From Dicaeum eximium (taxonomy: Eukaryota > Chordata > Aves > Passeriformes > Dicaeidae), in the NCBI GenBank assembly GCA_013396995.1, contig VWZP01010941.1, forward strand, positions 689,655 through 753,654: a DNA stretch of 64,000 nucleotides. Direction: 5' to 3'. The notes under the pieces were generated by a model. The model did no database searches and had not been told where the DNA came from. It saw nothing but the letters and a program-made list of their open reading frames with translations. Each line of letters starts with the position of its first letter. Positions within the stretch are counted from its first letter, which is position 1. Of this stretch, positions 36,101-51,100 are shown piece by piece. The position numbers and the translations under genes were made by a program.

Positions 36101-39100
36101 GGTTCATGATGTCTGCACAGGGATATGTGGTTTCTGTGGGCCATATCTCTGCATTAATGAAAACACCCCTTCAGGCAACCTTACTGCTGACACCACAGCT
36201 CCTGGGGTGTTCTTGGTGTTGTCATGGATGGAGGCCTCCACAGGGGCTGAGGAAAATTATGTTTCTTGGAGAACTCCAGTGAGCAACCACAGCTTCCGAG
36301 GTGAATGGCATTTGCCCTTTTCTTTCCTTCCTCATAGTAGACTATTATTGTTATTTATTATCTTTAAAGTCCCCATATAATAATAATACCTGGGAAACAG
36401 ATTGCTCCCGTCAGAAAACTGATTAGCTGGGATTTTTGAGGTTACTATATTTTGGATGCTCTTCTCCTTTGACAGCCTCTCCCTACAGCCCTCTTTGCAA
36501 CACCAGCCTGTGCTTATAATTACACCAACATCACTTTTGATTTAAGGACTGTAATCCTTTGTCCTTGCTATAAACAACCTGCATTAAACACATGAACTGC
36601 GTGTACCAAGAGAAAAATAAAGAGCTACAGAAAACTGAGTCAACACCACAAAGCCACAGTACCAGAGCCTGCCCATGCAGAGAGAAGCCTGGGATACACA
36701 GCCTCTGCTGGAATGCACTTGGTCTGCAGGCATGGAATACAGGGCACTGCCTGCCCTGCACTCCCCTGAAGGAGGAGGACAGGAGGACACAGAGTTGGGT
36801 CATGCAGTCTAAAAACACCAGAACAGAGCACCCACCACACCTCACAGCAAGGGCTGGGCCTGGGGTGGACCCTCTGCAGTTCCATTTCTGTACAGGATCT
36901 CACCATGGAGTACCCTTGAGGTTTTGCATGATACAGGGTTTTTATTTAATGTTCGAGGCATTCCGCCAACAAAGCCTTGCTAATTCACACCAATGACTAG
37001 GAGACCTACTGCAAATTAATTGCTAATTGGCAAAAATCATTAAATTAACAAACAGGATAAGAAATAACTGAAGATATAGCCTCTCCAAACAGACTTGGTT
37101 CATTTATTTTTGTGTGCCATTCAGTTTTCATGATTTATGCTAATACTTTTAAGCATAGTTGTAAATGTATTTGAATCTATTTTAGTAGAGTAATGAAGTC
37201 TAAATAATAGCAGAGCTTGCAACACAGTGCTGTTACATCTCACAGCATCACCACCTGGCAGGTAGAGACTGTAATGGGGATCTGCAGTAGGAATGGAAGA
37301 GGTCTGCAGGACCTACAGATTCAGTCAGGGCCCTTGAGTGATTGTATTTGTGTGCTCATCTTAAATGTCCTGCTCTCAATTCATCACTTTCTTCATAAAT
37401 GCTCCTTTTGTGATGCTCCCAGCTTCCCACTCCTCCTCTAAAAAATCTTTTGTGCTGAATCCTTTTGTTTGGTCTATCACCAAAATACAAGGTTTTTAAA
37501 ATTAATCAGTGGTTATTTAAATATTTCACATGTACCCTCCCTGATGCTGCACTTATTTTAATTCAATTTTAAGGTAAACTTTTTCTTACAATCAGCCTTC
37601 CTCGACCCTAAACAATATAACTATCCTAAAAACATTAATCCTAAAATCCCCACACATCTGACCTGTGCCTGTAGAGCTGTAAACTGTGGTTTTATGCACC
37701 AGCACCAGCATTGTTCAGCATTATAATACAGCTCACTGACATTGAAAACTACGTTCCTTATGGATTTCAGCAGCAAGAAAACTTTCTCATTAGGCACTTT
37801 CTTCATGGATGTCTTTAGAGTACTGAATGGTTTAGTGGATTTCCAGGAAGGAGTGCTAAAGTTTCAGATGAATAATGTTTTTTGCATTTTCTGCCTTAAG
37901 GTCAAACATTCCTGGGTTGCATGGCTCTACTCTGCAGGAGCAGAGAGCCTCCACTCCTGTACAGTTTTAAGACTCAAGGAAGGAAAGAACCATATTAAGT
38001 GCTTTAGTCTTAGAGTTCTGGAATTTGAAAAACCTCAGCTGAAAAATTCAGTTTTAGATATGAACCTGCACACTTCTGAAATTCTGAAGTGCTTCACTGC
38101 ATGGAACTGAGGTGTTGCAGTGGAAGGTGAATGGGCAAGTGCAATGGATATATGCAAAAACTAGAAAAGTGTGAAATTGCACAGGTATTCTCTGTCTCAG
38201 TGAACATGCTTCCCTCTGCCCCAGCTTACAGCTATGGACTCTGTGTCTTCTGTCTGTGCCTGCTGATCTGCCACATTAAGATTTTGCACAGGTGAAAATA
38301 AGGAGTAATACCACTATGGCATCTCTCCTATGCTATGTAAGATATTAAACACACAGCCATCTCTCTGGAGTGGCACATGACCATCAACTTGCTCCATCAG
38401 TGAGGCTTAATGCCAAATAAACCAATCTTTTAAAAAGAAAACATTTCTATAGTAAGTTATGTAAATGGTTATTTAAGGGATTTTTGGACTGTGGTTAGAC
38501 ATACCTCACAAACTCCAAAATCAGTTGTGGAAAACTGTAAATTCTGTACTTGTATCAGCCTAGCAAATTAAACCAGTTTTACAGGAATATGCCTAGTGAA
38601 GGCTTTGTCAAGATGAGGGAGGCCAACAGATACCAGAGAAGTGCAGCACACAGTCTTATATGGCAAAGAAGCAGCTCACTGATCCTATAAACATTAATGC
38701 CTCATTATTCACCTGCAGCACTGATTTGAGGGGTAAAGATTTCCTGAAGGAACCAAAGTCCTGGGGCATCAATGTCTCAGCATGAAGGGTTTTCATCAGT
38801 GCAGACAACAGGGTCTTCAAGGCTTTTATACTCTCCCACCCTTTCTCCCCTATAAATGGGGTACAGATTGCTTTGAAACAGCACAAGTGGCCTAAAATTA
38901 GGGCTACTTGGAATCCACACAATGATGGCAGAGAAGCTGGAAAGCACCAGCCTTCTCCCCATTTGACACACAGGCTATAACAAGAAACAAGACACCTGAG
39001 AAGACAGGAGGAACTCACACCTTGCCAGGACTGCCTGCCACTTTGAAGATGGACATCCTCTGGCAAGCAAAGTATCATGGGCCACTTACCAATCCTGAAA

Positions 39101-42100
39101 TTCCTTCTCCTTAATTTCCTTTTGCTTTAAAAATAGTGCAAGCCTATAAAACAAATGCAAAAGGACTACAGAAAGTATTTGTGTAGGAAAAAAATAAGAA
39201 AATACATGGTGCAGAAGAAAGAACTGCACAGGACATTTTTACTGGGGGGTATTTTATGCTAAAAGCACATTACCAGAATGACACTATAGTAGTTTGCTTT
39301 AAGCAGATCTGCAGGTTCCCAGATAGTCCTACCCCTGCCTCTCACTACAGGCATGGAGACCAAGCTGAGAGCTGTAGAAAATGGAAATGGCTGCAGCCTC
39401 TAAGCTGCATCTGACAAAAACAAATCAAAAGCACAGCAGTGTGTGCTGTGACTGCAGAGAGGACCCTAAGACTGGCCATAGGAGGGGGAATTCCAAGGAC
39501 ACTCTACCATACTACAAGAACATTAGGTAAACTTCCAGATCAGACACAGCAAAGTGTAGCAACACATGCATCTCGTCTTGAATTGATGTTGCTTTTCTCT
39601 TAAATAATTTAACTGAATCTCCACTTACACAAATACAAACAACCACAGTGACTAATTATAGTCCGATCATTATATTGGTTACACTAATGAAAGAAAAAAG
39701 TGATATATGTGGAGCTCTGCACATGTTACACACAATAAAACTGGCTGATGAATGACACCTGAGATTGTGTCACTATGAGCACACAGAGGTACTAAAAGCT
39801 TCTCAAATCCAGGACTGACAATGGTCCCTGAGGCCTCACACTACAGGGACACTGTTTGGATGATTCAACAGAAGCAGCAACATGGAGTGTCCTTTCCAGA
39901 ACTGCAATTTATTTTAAAGATTCCATTCCTGCACCCAGAGTGATCCCACTCCTGCACCCAGAGTGCTCTCCTTAAACCCAAGAACCTACTAAGGCTTTGG
40001 TCCTGATGCTCTCCTACATCAAGGACCTCCACAAAAAAAGGTGATGGATGAATTTTCTTTCAGCAATTTAACATTAAGTGCCTTTTGGTTTAGCTAAAAA
40101 CAAGAATGGAGGAAAAGAGGTGTTGGATTCACCTTCTCTAGTTCATTCAAGATTTTGTATCCTTTGCAATTCTATTTAAAAATAAATACACCAATATTTT
40201 TATCTTATTTCATTCTCTACAGACAGGAGTTTGATTAGGAAATGCACCAGCACTCTCTTGGCCCTAATTAAAGGGCATATAGTACAACAAATAGATGGCA
40301 ATACCACAACATGAATTCGATCCAGCCTGCATCATTTCTTCATAAGTTTTATTCACAGAAATGAGAGAACTACTTCCCTTCTACACTCTGTCAGACTCCC
40401 TGTGGAAATTATTCCCAGCCACTCTCTTGAAGAGTGCAAAACATACAACTTCACTAATGAAAAATTGCTAGCAGAAGCAACAAGCACATCTCAGCTAACT
40501 AATCCATGGGATGTTCAGACCTGGAAACATAAACTTTCCCCACCTAATAAGGGTGTGCTGATCTCCATGAGATTGATGTCAGAGCGCCTTGGAGTGCAAT
40601 CAATACAAAGCAAATAAATAATTAATTGCTTCAAGTAATTAAATTTATCAAATCCAAATAAGAATAACTGGTATTTTATGGAACTGCTTCCAAAAGCTGA
40701 ACCTCTGAAGGGATGGTATTGATCACAGGAGGACAGACAGATGTGTCACATGTTCACTGCCAATGAGGTCTGGGTTTGCATTAACGACAGGGAAGGAACA
40801 GAGCCAGCAGCCTCCAATGCAGGGTAAAGAGCCAGCATGCTTGGCCATGTAACTATTGGTCAGATCAAATATAGAGAATAAACATGTCTAAACACATACA
40901 TACAACCCCATCTTCCTCTAGAAGTATCATTCACCCTGGACTTCCAGGAAGCATTCAGTTCTCACTCCAAGAAAAAAAATGGAAGAACTCACACAACTGC
41001 TTTCCCCACACGAGCACAGTAAATTCTTATTCACTAATCAGTGCAAAAAAAGTCCTCAGAAGGCTCCTAAACATTTAAAAGCTGGTGAGTGTGAATATTT
41101 GAATCAATGGGTACTAAAGCTCTACTTGTAATTTTCCTTCCTTTACTTCTTTCTTAATTTGTTCAACTGGCAAATTGTCTACAAGATCCCAGTTAAGCAG
41201 ATGGAGTCCGGCTGCTGTCTGGAAGCCTTTTCTGAGGGGAGGAGGCCAGCTTTGAATGATTAAGCTGGAGCATCCCTCAGTCCCTCCTGCAGACAGAGAA
41301 TTCTACACACATCTTTTCATCACAGCATTTTGTTTTGTTTCCAGATGAGACACCACTCAATCAATTCTCTTCCAGTTCCTTTGCTTCCAAACCCATGACA
41401 ACAGAGCAAGGACACAGACATACACCTCAACATGCAGAGTGGATAGAAACATCCACCCTTTTCCATGCATCATCTTCTTTCTTAAAAGCACTGCTGTAAC
41501 AATTCAACAGCATTACCAAAATCATAAATTAAAATCCGCAGACAGGGCTGAGAGAGAAGAACTTAAAACACACTGCAGAGATGTTAAGTATGCCAAAGTC
41601 AAGCACTCTGAATACAATAAAGAGAAGAAAAAGATTAAATTTAAAAGAAAGCAGAACATAATATGGTACAGTAACACTGTGGTGAAATCAGAACAAACTC
41701 AGTTCTGCCCTACTGAAGCAACATCATGCCCAGATCACAAACATGTGGTTACTGTTGGTTTGTTGGATTCTGGAAAAGATCCAAGCTCAACAGCTCCCAT
41801 TTTCCTTTCCTTCAGGCAGATCCACAGCAAAGCATTCCTTCCTCATAGCTCCCTGCTTTCCCTTTAGTCTTTTCTTCACCTTTCCCCCTTCAAATTCCCT
41901 ACACATCTCTTTTCCTCTGGCTCTTTGGCTGCCTGGCCTCCCAGCTGAGCAGAGCTGGTATAACAGGAAGTTTTCCAGAAGTAATGCTAAGGATTAATAC
42001 ACTTATGTTATTTTCATAACACTGTTAGTAATTTGATGTTAGTAACATCAAACGCAAAGGTCTAAAATTCTTTTCAAGGAACTCATAGAAGGCTCACCCC

Positions 42101-45100
42101 TCTCCAAACATCTGCTACTGCCTCCTGTTCTCAGTGGCACCTAGGCAACACACTGCCTTGAATTAAGAGGAAGCTTTTCATAATGCCCAGCTTCCCACTG
42201 CCTTAGAGAAACTTGCAGTCTGTGCTGTCAGGAGGCAGAGGGAAATCCCATGCAGAGCAAGGGCACGGGGGCTGTGGCCTTCTTTGCCTGTGGCCACAGT
42301 CCCATGGAGAACAATGGGAGACTGAGGCCAGTCTGATAGAAGCCAGCTTGCCCAAGTCACTGCAGCAGATTATTCTTCAGCGTCTGCTGAAGGAGAAACT
42401 TTCAGTTATGAAGAATAATGGCTGTAAGTGACCATTAATCCTCACAGGGAAAAAAAAAACAGTCTTCAAATTCAGCCTGTCCATAAGATTGTGTAAGCTG
42501 TAATGACAGGAGGAATTTGAAGAGCCATGGCTATTGTCATAAAAACTACTGGGAACAAATTAAGTTGAATACAGATTCCTAACTTTTTCTTCAAGGACTC
42601 ATTTCTATAAATTAATTTTAACTCAGATTTCAGACTAATTGTAAATCCTCAGGAAAAAAAAATCTCTAATCAAAGAGTAAGTGCTATTATCCTGGGGATG
42701 ATATGGTACATTTTTCACACATGACAGAGGTTGAGCCCTGATCTCACTGCAAAATCCAACTTCACCTAACCATGAAGGCATAAAGCACAGTAGCAAAGTA
42801 TAAAATAAAGGAGGACAACAGAAGCCTTTAGGTGAGGAACTCTTTAGGTTTTCAGGCAAAAGAACTTACTGTAGGACAGCACAAGCTTTTAGAAATCCTT
42901 TTTCAGTGTGCTAAGGGCAAAACATCTTATGCTGGATGTCGCCTGAGTACGGATTTCCAGCACTTCATTCCAATTCCTCACTTAGTCCTAGTCAGCCTCC
43001 ACCCTGATCAATTCCACATCACTGGAGATCAGAGGGTTTGCCATATAAATCCCACAAGTAAAATAATTTGGATTAGCATGGACTGTCAACTCCATAGCAC
43101 TTAGCACTTCTTGCCAGTTCAAAAGGCCTGTACGGACCTCATGAATTTAACTGTCCCCATCATGCATCTGTGAAGTAAGGGAATCTGATAGCTCCCGTTT
43201 TACAAACAGGGAAGGCTTGGATAAGGAAGCCAGGTGAATGGCTAAAAGCCACAAGTGAATTCATTTTTCTGGCTGAGAGGTAGGTTTCACATTTCCAAAT
43301 AGCAAAGTGTTATTTTTTTCACCTAGATCAGTGATGAACCATCTTTTTAATTTACAAACCACTGGTAATTCTAAGAACAGCATTTATCTCCTTAAAAATT
43401 TCATGAAGAACACAGAAAGTGGCTCTAGGTCACTCCAGGAGGTTGGATACTGCAGGCTAAAAGTTGCTGAATCAGACTGCCATGCCTCAGCTTAACTCTG
43501 CATCATGTGAGCATTAAAGGGAACAGATAAAAGCACGTAGCACCCATTTTCATGAAGGCTGGGATTTGAATTGCCTGTTTGGCACACAAAAAGGCCGCTG
43601 GCTTTGCCAGATGGTTCCGTCACCGATACATTATTGCTCAGCTTCTCTTCCAGAGGGGGTAAAAAAAATAGACAAGATCAACCATTACTTATTAGTTTTC
43701 AAAATCCAAATCAATCTCCATAAATTACTCTATTTATCTTAGTGCCGGAGAACACATCTGCCATGTCTCAATAAATCTCAACACCTGCACTGCAATCTTG
43801 CTTGTCTCTGGACTGTGATTTCCTCGAGGCTGTAGCCCCTCACTCAAACATGTATCCTGCAGATGGTGGCACTGGTACACTGAAGGGGCCCCTCAGCAGT
43901 GACCCTGCTGAGGCATCCCACCTCTAACACACACATGCACCAGTACATCAAAGCAGCATTATCCCAAACACATTTCTATTAACAGCCAGCAAGATCTGAA
44001 ACCATTCTGATATCAAAAGAACATTCCATAAAAACAGTCTTCTAAATTTACTATGCTAAGTGAGGATGCCAGGCAAGGAATGTACTTACCCAGCCTTGCT
44101 ATAATAAAGCAATTTTTTTTTCCTAGGAAAAAATTTTAAAAGTACTTGTGTGGGCACACAAGATTTTGCTATCAAAACTTCTCTGAAAACATTTAGTTGA
44201 CCAAGCAGGTTTAAGTTACTTGATATCCCAAAACCTGTGGCTAAGAGGCAGGTGTCAAGTCTTGCTGATATAAGAAAGCAATACAAAAACAGCAAGTAAG
44301 TTCTTTACTCAGGAGTATCTCTGCAACAGACTGAACACAGGGGCTTTTCCAAAAAATATCTTCTAAGATATTGTAAATAGAAAAGCTAAAAATTCTACAT
44401 GTTTATGTGTTTCTGTTTTTATTAAGACACAGCCTGAACATCCAGTTCTTAATCATCTTAACTAGATGATTTTTAAGGTTCTTTCCAGCCCAAACCACTC
44501 CAAAAGAACTTCTCAGCTAGTAACACATGCTCCAAGGGGCTCATTAATTCTGGCTGTGAGCTCTGTTTGGACCAGACAGCTCCATTTGGTTCTGTTACAG
44601 TGCCTAACAGCAAAGCAGGCACACTAGTGACAAACACCAGCAGTTCAGGTGCCTCTGCAAGGCAATGAGTTGGCTTCCACAGAGCCAGCATTCCAGGTTT
44701 CTGAGTCTCCACATTTATGGAATTCCTTTCTTATTTTAGAGGCAAAAACTTGACTTTCTTTAGCTATAAAAGGATGAGGAGAGAGCCAGGCAAAGTGAAA
44801 GATATCAACAGAGGTCCCATGGGAATGGGACAAGAGCCTACCCTCTGGCTCCGCAGCGTGACACCTGCAGATTTGAAGTCAGGAAACTTGATGCCAGCAG
44901 TCTCAGGAACAGCCTGAAAGAGATCGAAACAGGATGTGTTGATGGAGGAAACACAAGAAACACAACGTTTCACACAGAGGCTATCTGAAGGGGAAACACC
45001 ATTTCCTATGACAGAAAACCACCTGCCACAGCCACACGCCAGAGCTGAGGCAAGAGGAAAATCCCAGACAACGGGATTCAGTGGGAAAATCACAAGCAAT

Positions 45101-48100
45101 TCATTGAGAAAAATACTCCAGTTCAAGGCATCTTTGGAAAGCTCAAACATTTTTGGTAAGTTGGTTTAAATGCACTGCTCTGCACAGAGACTTACATCCA
45201 CCCACACAGAAACCCTGACCCTAAATGGACATTTATACATATTTCCACAGTATCATCCTTATCCAACTTAGACCCCTTTCACTGATCAAAACAGCCCAGG
45301 ACTTCCCTAAATCTTGCCCTTTGACTGTAAACTCTCTAAGGAATGAGCTGAGAAACCTCTGATCTGTACAGACGTGAGGCCACTAATGAGGATGCAAGGA
45401 CTGCCCCCTCCCAGGGAGGCCTGCTGTTCATACATGTTTTGCCATTTGTCCACTCATTAGACAGTTTTCTTTCTTACTTCGTATTTTAAGCACAGCATTA
45501 AAATGCAGCAAACTTCCATGCTTCTGCTGCTAACAGTAGAGCATATAGTTGCATTTCAATGAAATGGAAAAAAATAAATGCAATCCCTTATACATCTATG
45601 CTGATGAGCAAAGAAAAAGGTGAGCAGACTTTTAAACTATTAAACCAGGCTATTTGTGCACTGAATGGTTTGCATTCCTCTGAATGGGTCAGCAATACTT
45701 ATGATTCAAGCTAACAATAGCCACAACCTCTGCAAAACACATCACAATTGCCTTTTTCCAAAACTAAGTCACCTCAAATCTCCCCATTTCTTTGGAGACA
45801 GCATTTGCCTTGCTGCTCCCAGATTTCTCTGCAGAGAGGCTCTGCAGCTTGCTCTTTCTTTGTTCCACACAAGGCTGAGACAGCCAGGGCTGCCCCAAGA
45901 TCATAAGAGATGCTGAAGGACAGTGACTCAATTTCTCAAGTTCCCTGCCAGTAACTCTCACATCCCTATCAGCTATCTCTAGGTCTTGGTCTTTAGGTGG
46001 CACCCTGAAAACCACTCTGCATGGCCAGGCATTAAGATTATTTCAGTTATCTATTGTCTGTCTAATAAACAGAGGACCCGGGAAAAGATTCTTAATCATG
46101 ACCATGAAGGAAAAAGTATTCTCTAACTACCAACAGGGCTAATGAACTTGTAGAGATCACTTTGATCTTTGCTAGGATATAGCCTCCCTGCTTGCATTAT
46201 TAGAGACAAACAAGGCTGCAATCAAAAACCAATCCTCTCTGCTTCCTTTGAATGAAGGCTGGCTTCCAAACTCCCCGAACTCTGCCCCTCAGCCTGTTGC
46301 TAAACACCCTGAGACAAGCAGTGTGGGGAAATCAGCATCATTGCCTCAGCCAAGCCAACTCTGACTTGCATTCAGCAATAAGCAATTAAATGGGTTCTTT
46401 TGCCTCATGTGCCTGTACAGCCTGTACATGCTGTAAACGCTTCAACCTCAATTGACTCTTTGCTAAATGATTTTCCTTTGTTGCAATGATGCTGATGCAG
46501 CTCCCGATTCAAATTCTTAGTTAAAATGCAATTTTTTTCTTAACATTTCCTGGCTATAGTTGGTAATTGACTCCTAATGGACTCTGTCATGGTTGAAATG
46601 ATGCTAGTGCAACAACAGAAACTGCTTCTCTGCCCACCCTGGTGTGCCTATGCACTACATGTCTGCAGACAGGCCCCAGCCAACATTTAGGGGTGGACTC
46701 CCTTGCCTTGGTATCCTCAGTATCATTCCAGCCCCATTCTCTAGCCCTTTTTTTCATTACCACCAGTGACAAACTGCTTTCTTTACAGGGAGCTATGCCA
46801 GCCATGGCTGAGCTTTCCCAGAACAACCCTTTAGGGAATTCAATGTACAAGGTGCCCAGTGATATTATACTCATCACACAGCAGGGATACACACGGGACA
46901 CGACACACCAAAAGAGTGTTTTGAGGAAGTGGTGGCCATTAGGCACACTTCAAGCAATAACTGTCTAGAATTCACTGCTTCTCCCCACTCATTGTACAGA
47001 ATCTTTTGGAGAAAAATGACACAAGATCTCTCTGTTCACAAGGTGGAGGGACAGGAATTCCCAGGGACTCACTGGAAACATCTGAGATTTTTTTAACAGC
47101 CCTTTCCTACTGAAGGTGCTGAATTTAGATCAGTCCATGCTGTCCTCCTCTTTCCAGAAAGGGAAACTGAGGTAGCATCAAATGTGAACCGAAAGCTGTG
47201 TTCTGGGCTCCTTAGACTGCAGCTCAGCTCATGGAGAAATTGCAATAGCTCCCAGAATACAAGAGTCCCACAGCAGGGCTTGCTCTGATCACAGCTAAGG
47301 ATCAAGAGAGGGGCATGTACTGAGCTTGGGGCGATGCTGCTGAGACCCAGGAGCTGGGGAGGAAAGGAAAACTTGAACTAGAAAAAGAAGGCAGGTGAAA
47401 GACAATGGGTTTGTGGGCCCTACACAGCTGTAATAGAATACACTTGGAAGAAGCAGGGAAAAAGATGCTTCTCCTTGCTATGCTGTATGAATGGTTGGAA
47501 TTATTTCATCCCTTTTCTAAGGCAAGAAAAGACAAACAGGACTTAAACCAGCATTTTTCAAATGGGGGAGAGACCGAGAGCACACCAGGGGACTCTGACA
47601 ATGGCTGCCTTACACCAATCTGCCTTCCAAAGATGTAACCAAAAAACATCTGCCAGAAGGCAGCCACCAGTTACTCCCTCCACCCAAAAAGGGCCTGATC
47701 CCCATAGAACTGCTGCAGAAAACATATTACCCAGCCAGAGCATAAACAGGGTAAAGGGGGAAAAAAAAAGGAAGATAAATGTTTACAGGCTTCTCTGTCT
47801 CCTTCTTCTGTGGCAGCTTCTTCTTGGGAGCCTTGCGCTCGGCACGCCTCTGCTCAGTGGTGGTGTCAGCAGCTGTGATGAGCTTCTGCAGGTCTTGGGT
47901 TCTCTTTTCTCTCTCTTTCTTCCTGGTTTCAATTTTGCGGAGCTCCTGGATGAGGTATTCTTCTTCTGCCACCTGCAGACCAGAGCACGTCAGGGCAGTC
48001 AGAGAGCAGAGGAGGCTGGCAAGGCAAGGGGGCCATCTACCGATAACAGCTCTGCCTTGGGCCAGCCCGGCAATGATTTCATGCTCCCGGCTAACTTCTT

Positions 48101-51100
48101 GGATTTGTAGAGCATTTTACACTCCATAACCTTACCCTGCACCCTCGGCAATGCCACTCTACAATCTGGCAGGTACTGCATCACAACATTTATGATGCTC
48201 CCTTCAACAATCCATAAATTACTAATCCCATCTTCCAGAGACCAAAAGCACAGACAGAAGGGTTAAAAAGCCCAAATATCCTGTAGTTCCAAATACAGTG
48301 TTGTGGGAAGAAAAAAAAAAAAACCACAAATTCCCCTCCCCAGTCACAGCACATAGAACCCAGATCAGCTATGCCTAGTACTGACACCTGTCAGTGGGAT
48401 GAAGAAGCAGAGTAAGTCACATATGAACTTGCCCTTGGAGTGAACTAACTGAAAAGGATGCTCTCCCCCAGCCTATGGAGAACACACTTTCTTAATCTCT
48501 GAACTGTAGGACCCTTACATAGCTTCAACATAGAGAAGAACTAAGCATGCAGATTTAGTCTTAGATGTTCTCTGGAAAGATTTTTTACTATCAAATAAAT
48601 AATTCTCTCTCCACGAGACTCCGGTACTCATAACAACACTGAGAATTTGAGAATTGTATTAGTCCTCCTATCAAAAGACTAATACAGTCCGTGTCACTGA
48701 GAAGGTCCTGCCAATTACCAGAGACTATTACTCTGCTCATGTAGGCCTTCCTCCTGGATAGTCAGATTTCTCAATTCTTGTCCTTTTAAACTCCTTAAAA
48801 GGACATTAACACAACAACAAAAGCTGTACTCAGGTGTTGCTTTTTTTCTTGTCCAGCCCTTCTTTACCTTTCCCACCCTCTGGCCTGCATCATACACCTA
48901 CTGACTCAAATAATCAATCTTCTAGAAAAGTGATGCTCTCTTCCCCAAGTTACCTGCTCTGGTGTCCTATTGTAAAGCCTTTCCAGCTGTTCCTTCCTTC
49001 GTCTCTCATGGCCAGCATCAAAGACTGGGATTTTTAGGTCCGTGCCCGGAGCTGCGCGAATGTTTGCCAGCTTGGCACAAATGTGGTAATACCGTTCCTT
49101 CAGGTCCTCCACTGACCTTTTCTGTGGAAGACATCACAGGAGGACAACATTATGGAAGAACTAAGCAAAACCTTGTGCAGCAGCCACCTAAGGGCCACAA
49201 GGATGTCACATACAGTACAAGACACAGTGCCTGGGAGGAAGGCTACAGGGACCCTTGCAGGTGCCGGGAGAACAACAGGCAAGGAGGAGTTTCTCAGTGA
49301 GCTGCATGAATTAACTGTCATGGGTTCACAGCTACCACTTTAAAAATACCCACCAAAAGATCCAACAGTGCTGAGGGTTTAAAGACAATACAGCAGTGAA
49401 GCATCCCAAGGAGTGAAGATAAAAGAATGGAAGGAGAGTTGAGAGGATAAAGCCTGCAAGCAGGAAACTGCAAGAAACATGCAGGTCTCCAAGATGCTCC
49501 AGACAATGGTCATTCAAGTCACAGCCAAGTTATCAGCTGCATCAATTCACTGCCCATGATTTCATGAAGTCTGAGCTGTGTTCTTAACCCAAGCAATAAA
49601 GATGTTTGGGCTGCTCAGCTGGGCATACTCTTCTTATTTTACTTTGCTACAGGCTCTTCATGTGAGCATTTCAGAGGGTAACGAGGAGCTGTTCTGTAGA
49701 TGTCACATCATTCTCTATACCACCAGGAGGCATGAAACCAGTATAGGTGATCTGCAATCATGACACCAGGGTTGCAATTTCAGACCAGTGATGGTCCCTG
49801 TTTCACAGCAGAGATGATGGAAACCTGCACCATGTCAGACCACACGTCAGGAGCAGCACCAGGGAGAAGTCCCAGCCCCCAGGGTTCATTGGCAGATCAT
49901 TCTCCAAGGGCCTAAACTGAAATCCAAAACACCTAGCCTGCTCAAATAAACTCCCCAGCTGCCTTATCTTCAAGGAACAACGAGCTGTTCTCCTGGCAGG
50001 TGCAAACCTTCTAACTTTCTAATAAAACACAACAGGGAACGAGAACAACTCACAGTGGATTTAATTACAAACAAAGCAAACAACAATGCCTTGTGCTGGA
50101 AATTCAATATTCCTTGCTGCCAATAATTCATTATTTTCCCCTAATTAAGTTGATATAAAGGGTAATTTGGTCTTTCAAGTGCAGAAAACCCTGTACATGC
50201 CATAGCAGCAGGTTGCTAGCAGCATCTTGGCCCCAGGACTCACCTTGAACTGCTGGTGATCGTAGCGGTCATGAATGACCACAAAGCGCAGATCAAAGCG
50301 CCGAGCCAGGTCAAAGAGATGATCTGTCTCAGCTTTGGTCCACGCGTCGTCGTGGAGATACATCTGGTACTCCTGCTCCGAGTAGACAGGAACCTGCACT
50401 GTCTGTGGAGAAAGGAGAAAACCATGGTAGCTCTCCTGCAGCACTGCCCTCCTCACTGCCAAGATACCTGAGCCAAGAGCATGAGCACAGCACTGACAGG
50501 AGGGGGCTGTCAGGACCCCAAGCAATGAGTCCTGATAGGAAACATGATGAGCAGACTTGACATGGAACAATGCGTGATCCCAAGGCCATAATGTGACATT
50601 CAGGGAAGCCTACCAGGAACTACCGCCTAGGAGGCTGAAACCTATTTCAGATGGCTGACAGAGACAGAGGTCAGCAACCCACATCCTGACTATGGGTTTC
50701 AAAATTTCACGCTAACACGACAGTGAAACCAAGATTCGGCCAGCCTCCCTGCATTCCTTCCATACAGCAAAACCAATACCTTGGCACAAAGTGCTCTGAC
50801 AGTTGACTCTTTACTTGGGTTGGGATGTGCTCACTTATACAGGCAGAACAGGAAAGGCAAGGAGCAGTAATCCCCAGCCTTTAGCACACCTTCTGCTTTG
50901 ATACTCAGACTACTCCTTTCATGTTTGGTGCAGACAGTATCATGAAGATCTGAAAGACTGTGTACTGTACAACTGAAGGCCATAAACTTGGCAAATAACT
51001 TTGTCCCTCCCTTCCCCACAGATCTTTTCCCCAGCAGAATGACAGAGTCAAATGACAGTCCAACTCTCACAGTGTCCCAGGTGCCTAAAAGACCAAGCCC

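Larger units (their letters stand above)
34072..44841 (-). other. DMAP1: DMAP1 intron 7 (10.8 kb)
   Basis: The largest DMAP1 intron. It holds candidate non-coding elements at about 34360-34560, 35520-35880, 36930-37220 and 43590-43800, a MIR-like fragment near 43185, a CR1 tail near 44461 and an odd-length palindrome at 42032-42052. The remainder is AT-rich, unremarkable DNA. Confidence 0.85.
44914..47786 (-). other. DMAP1: DMAP1 intron 6
   Basis: A 2.9-kb GT-AG intron with a SINE-like fragment near 45318-45400 and an AT-rich candidate element at 46370-46620. Confidence 0.85.

Noticed and set aside
39926..39968. Short direct repeat (ctgcacccagagtg twice)
   Set aside because: Only two copies with no flanking structure; an ordinary small duplication.
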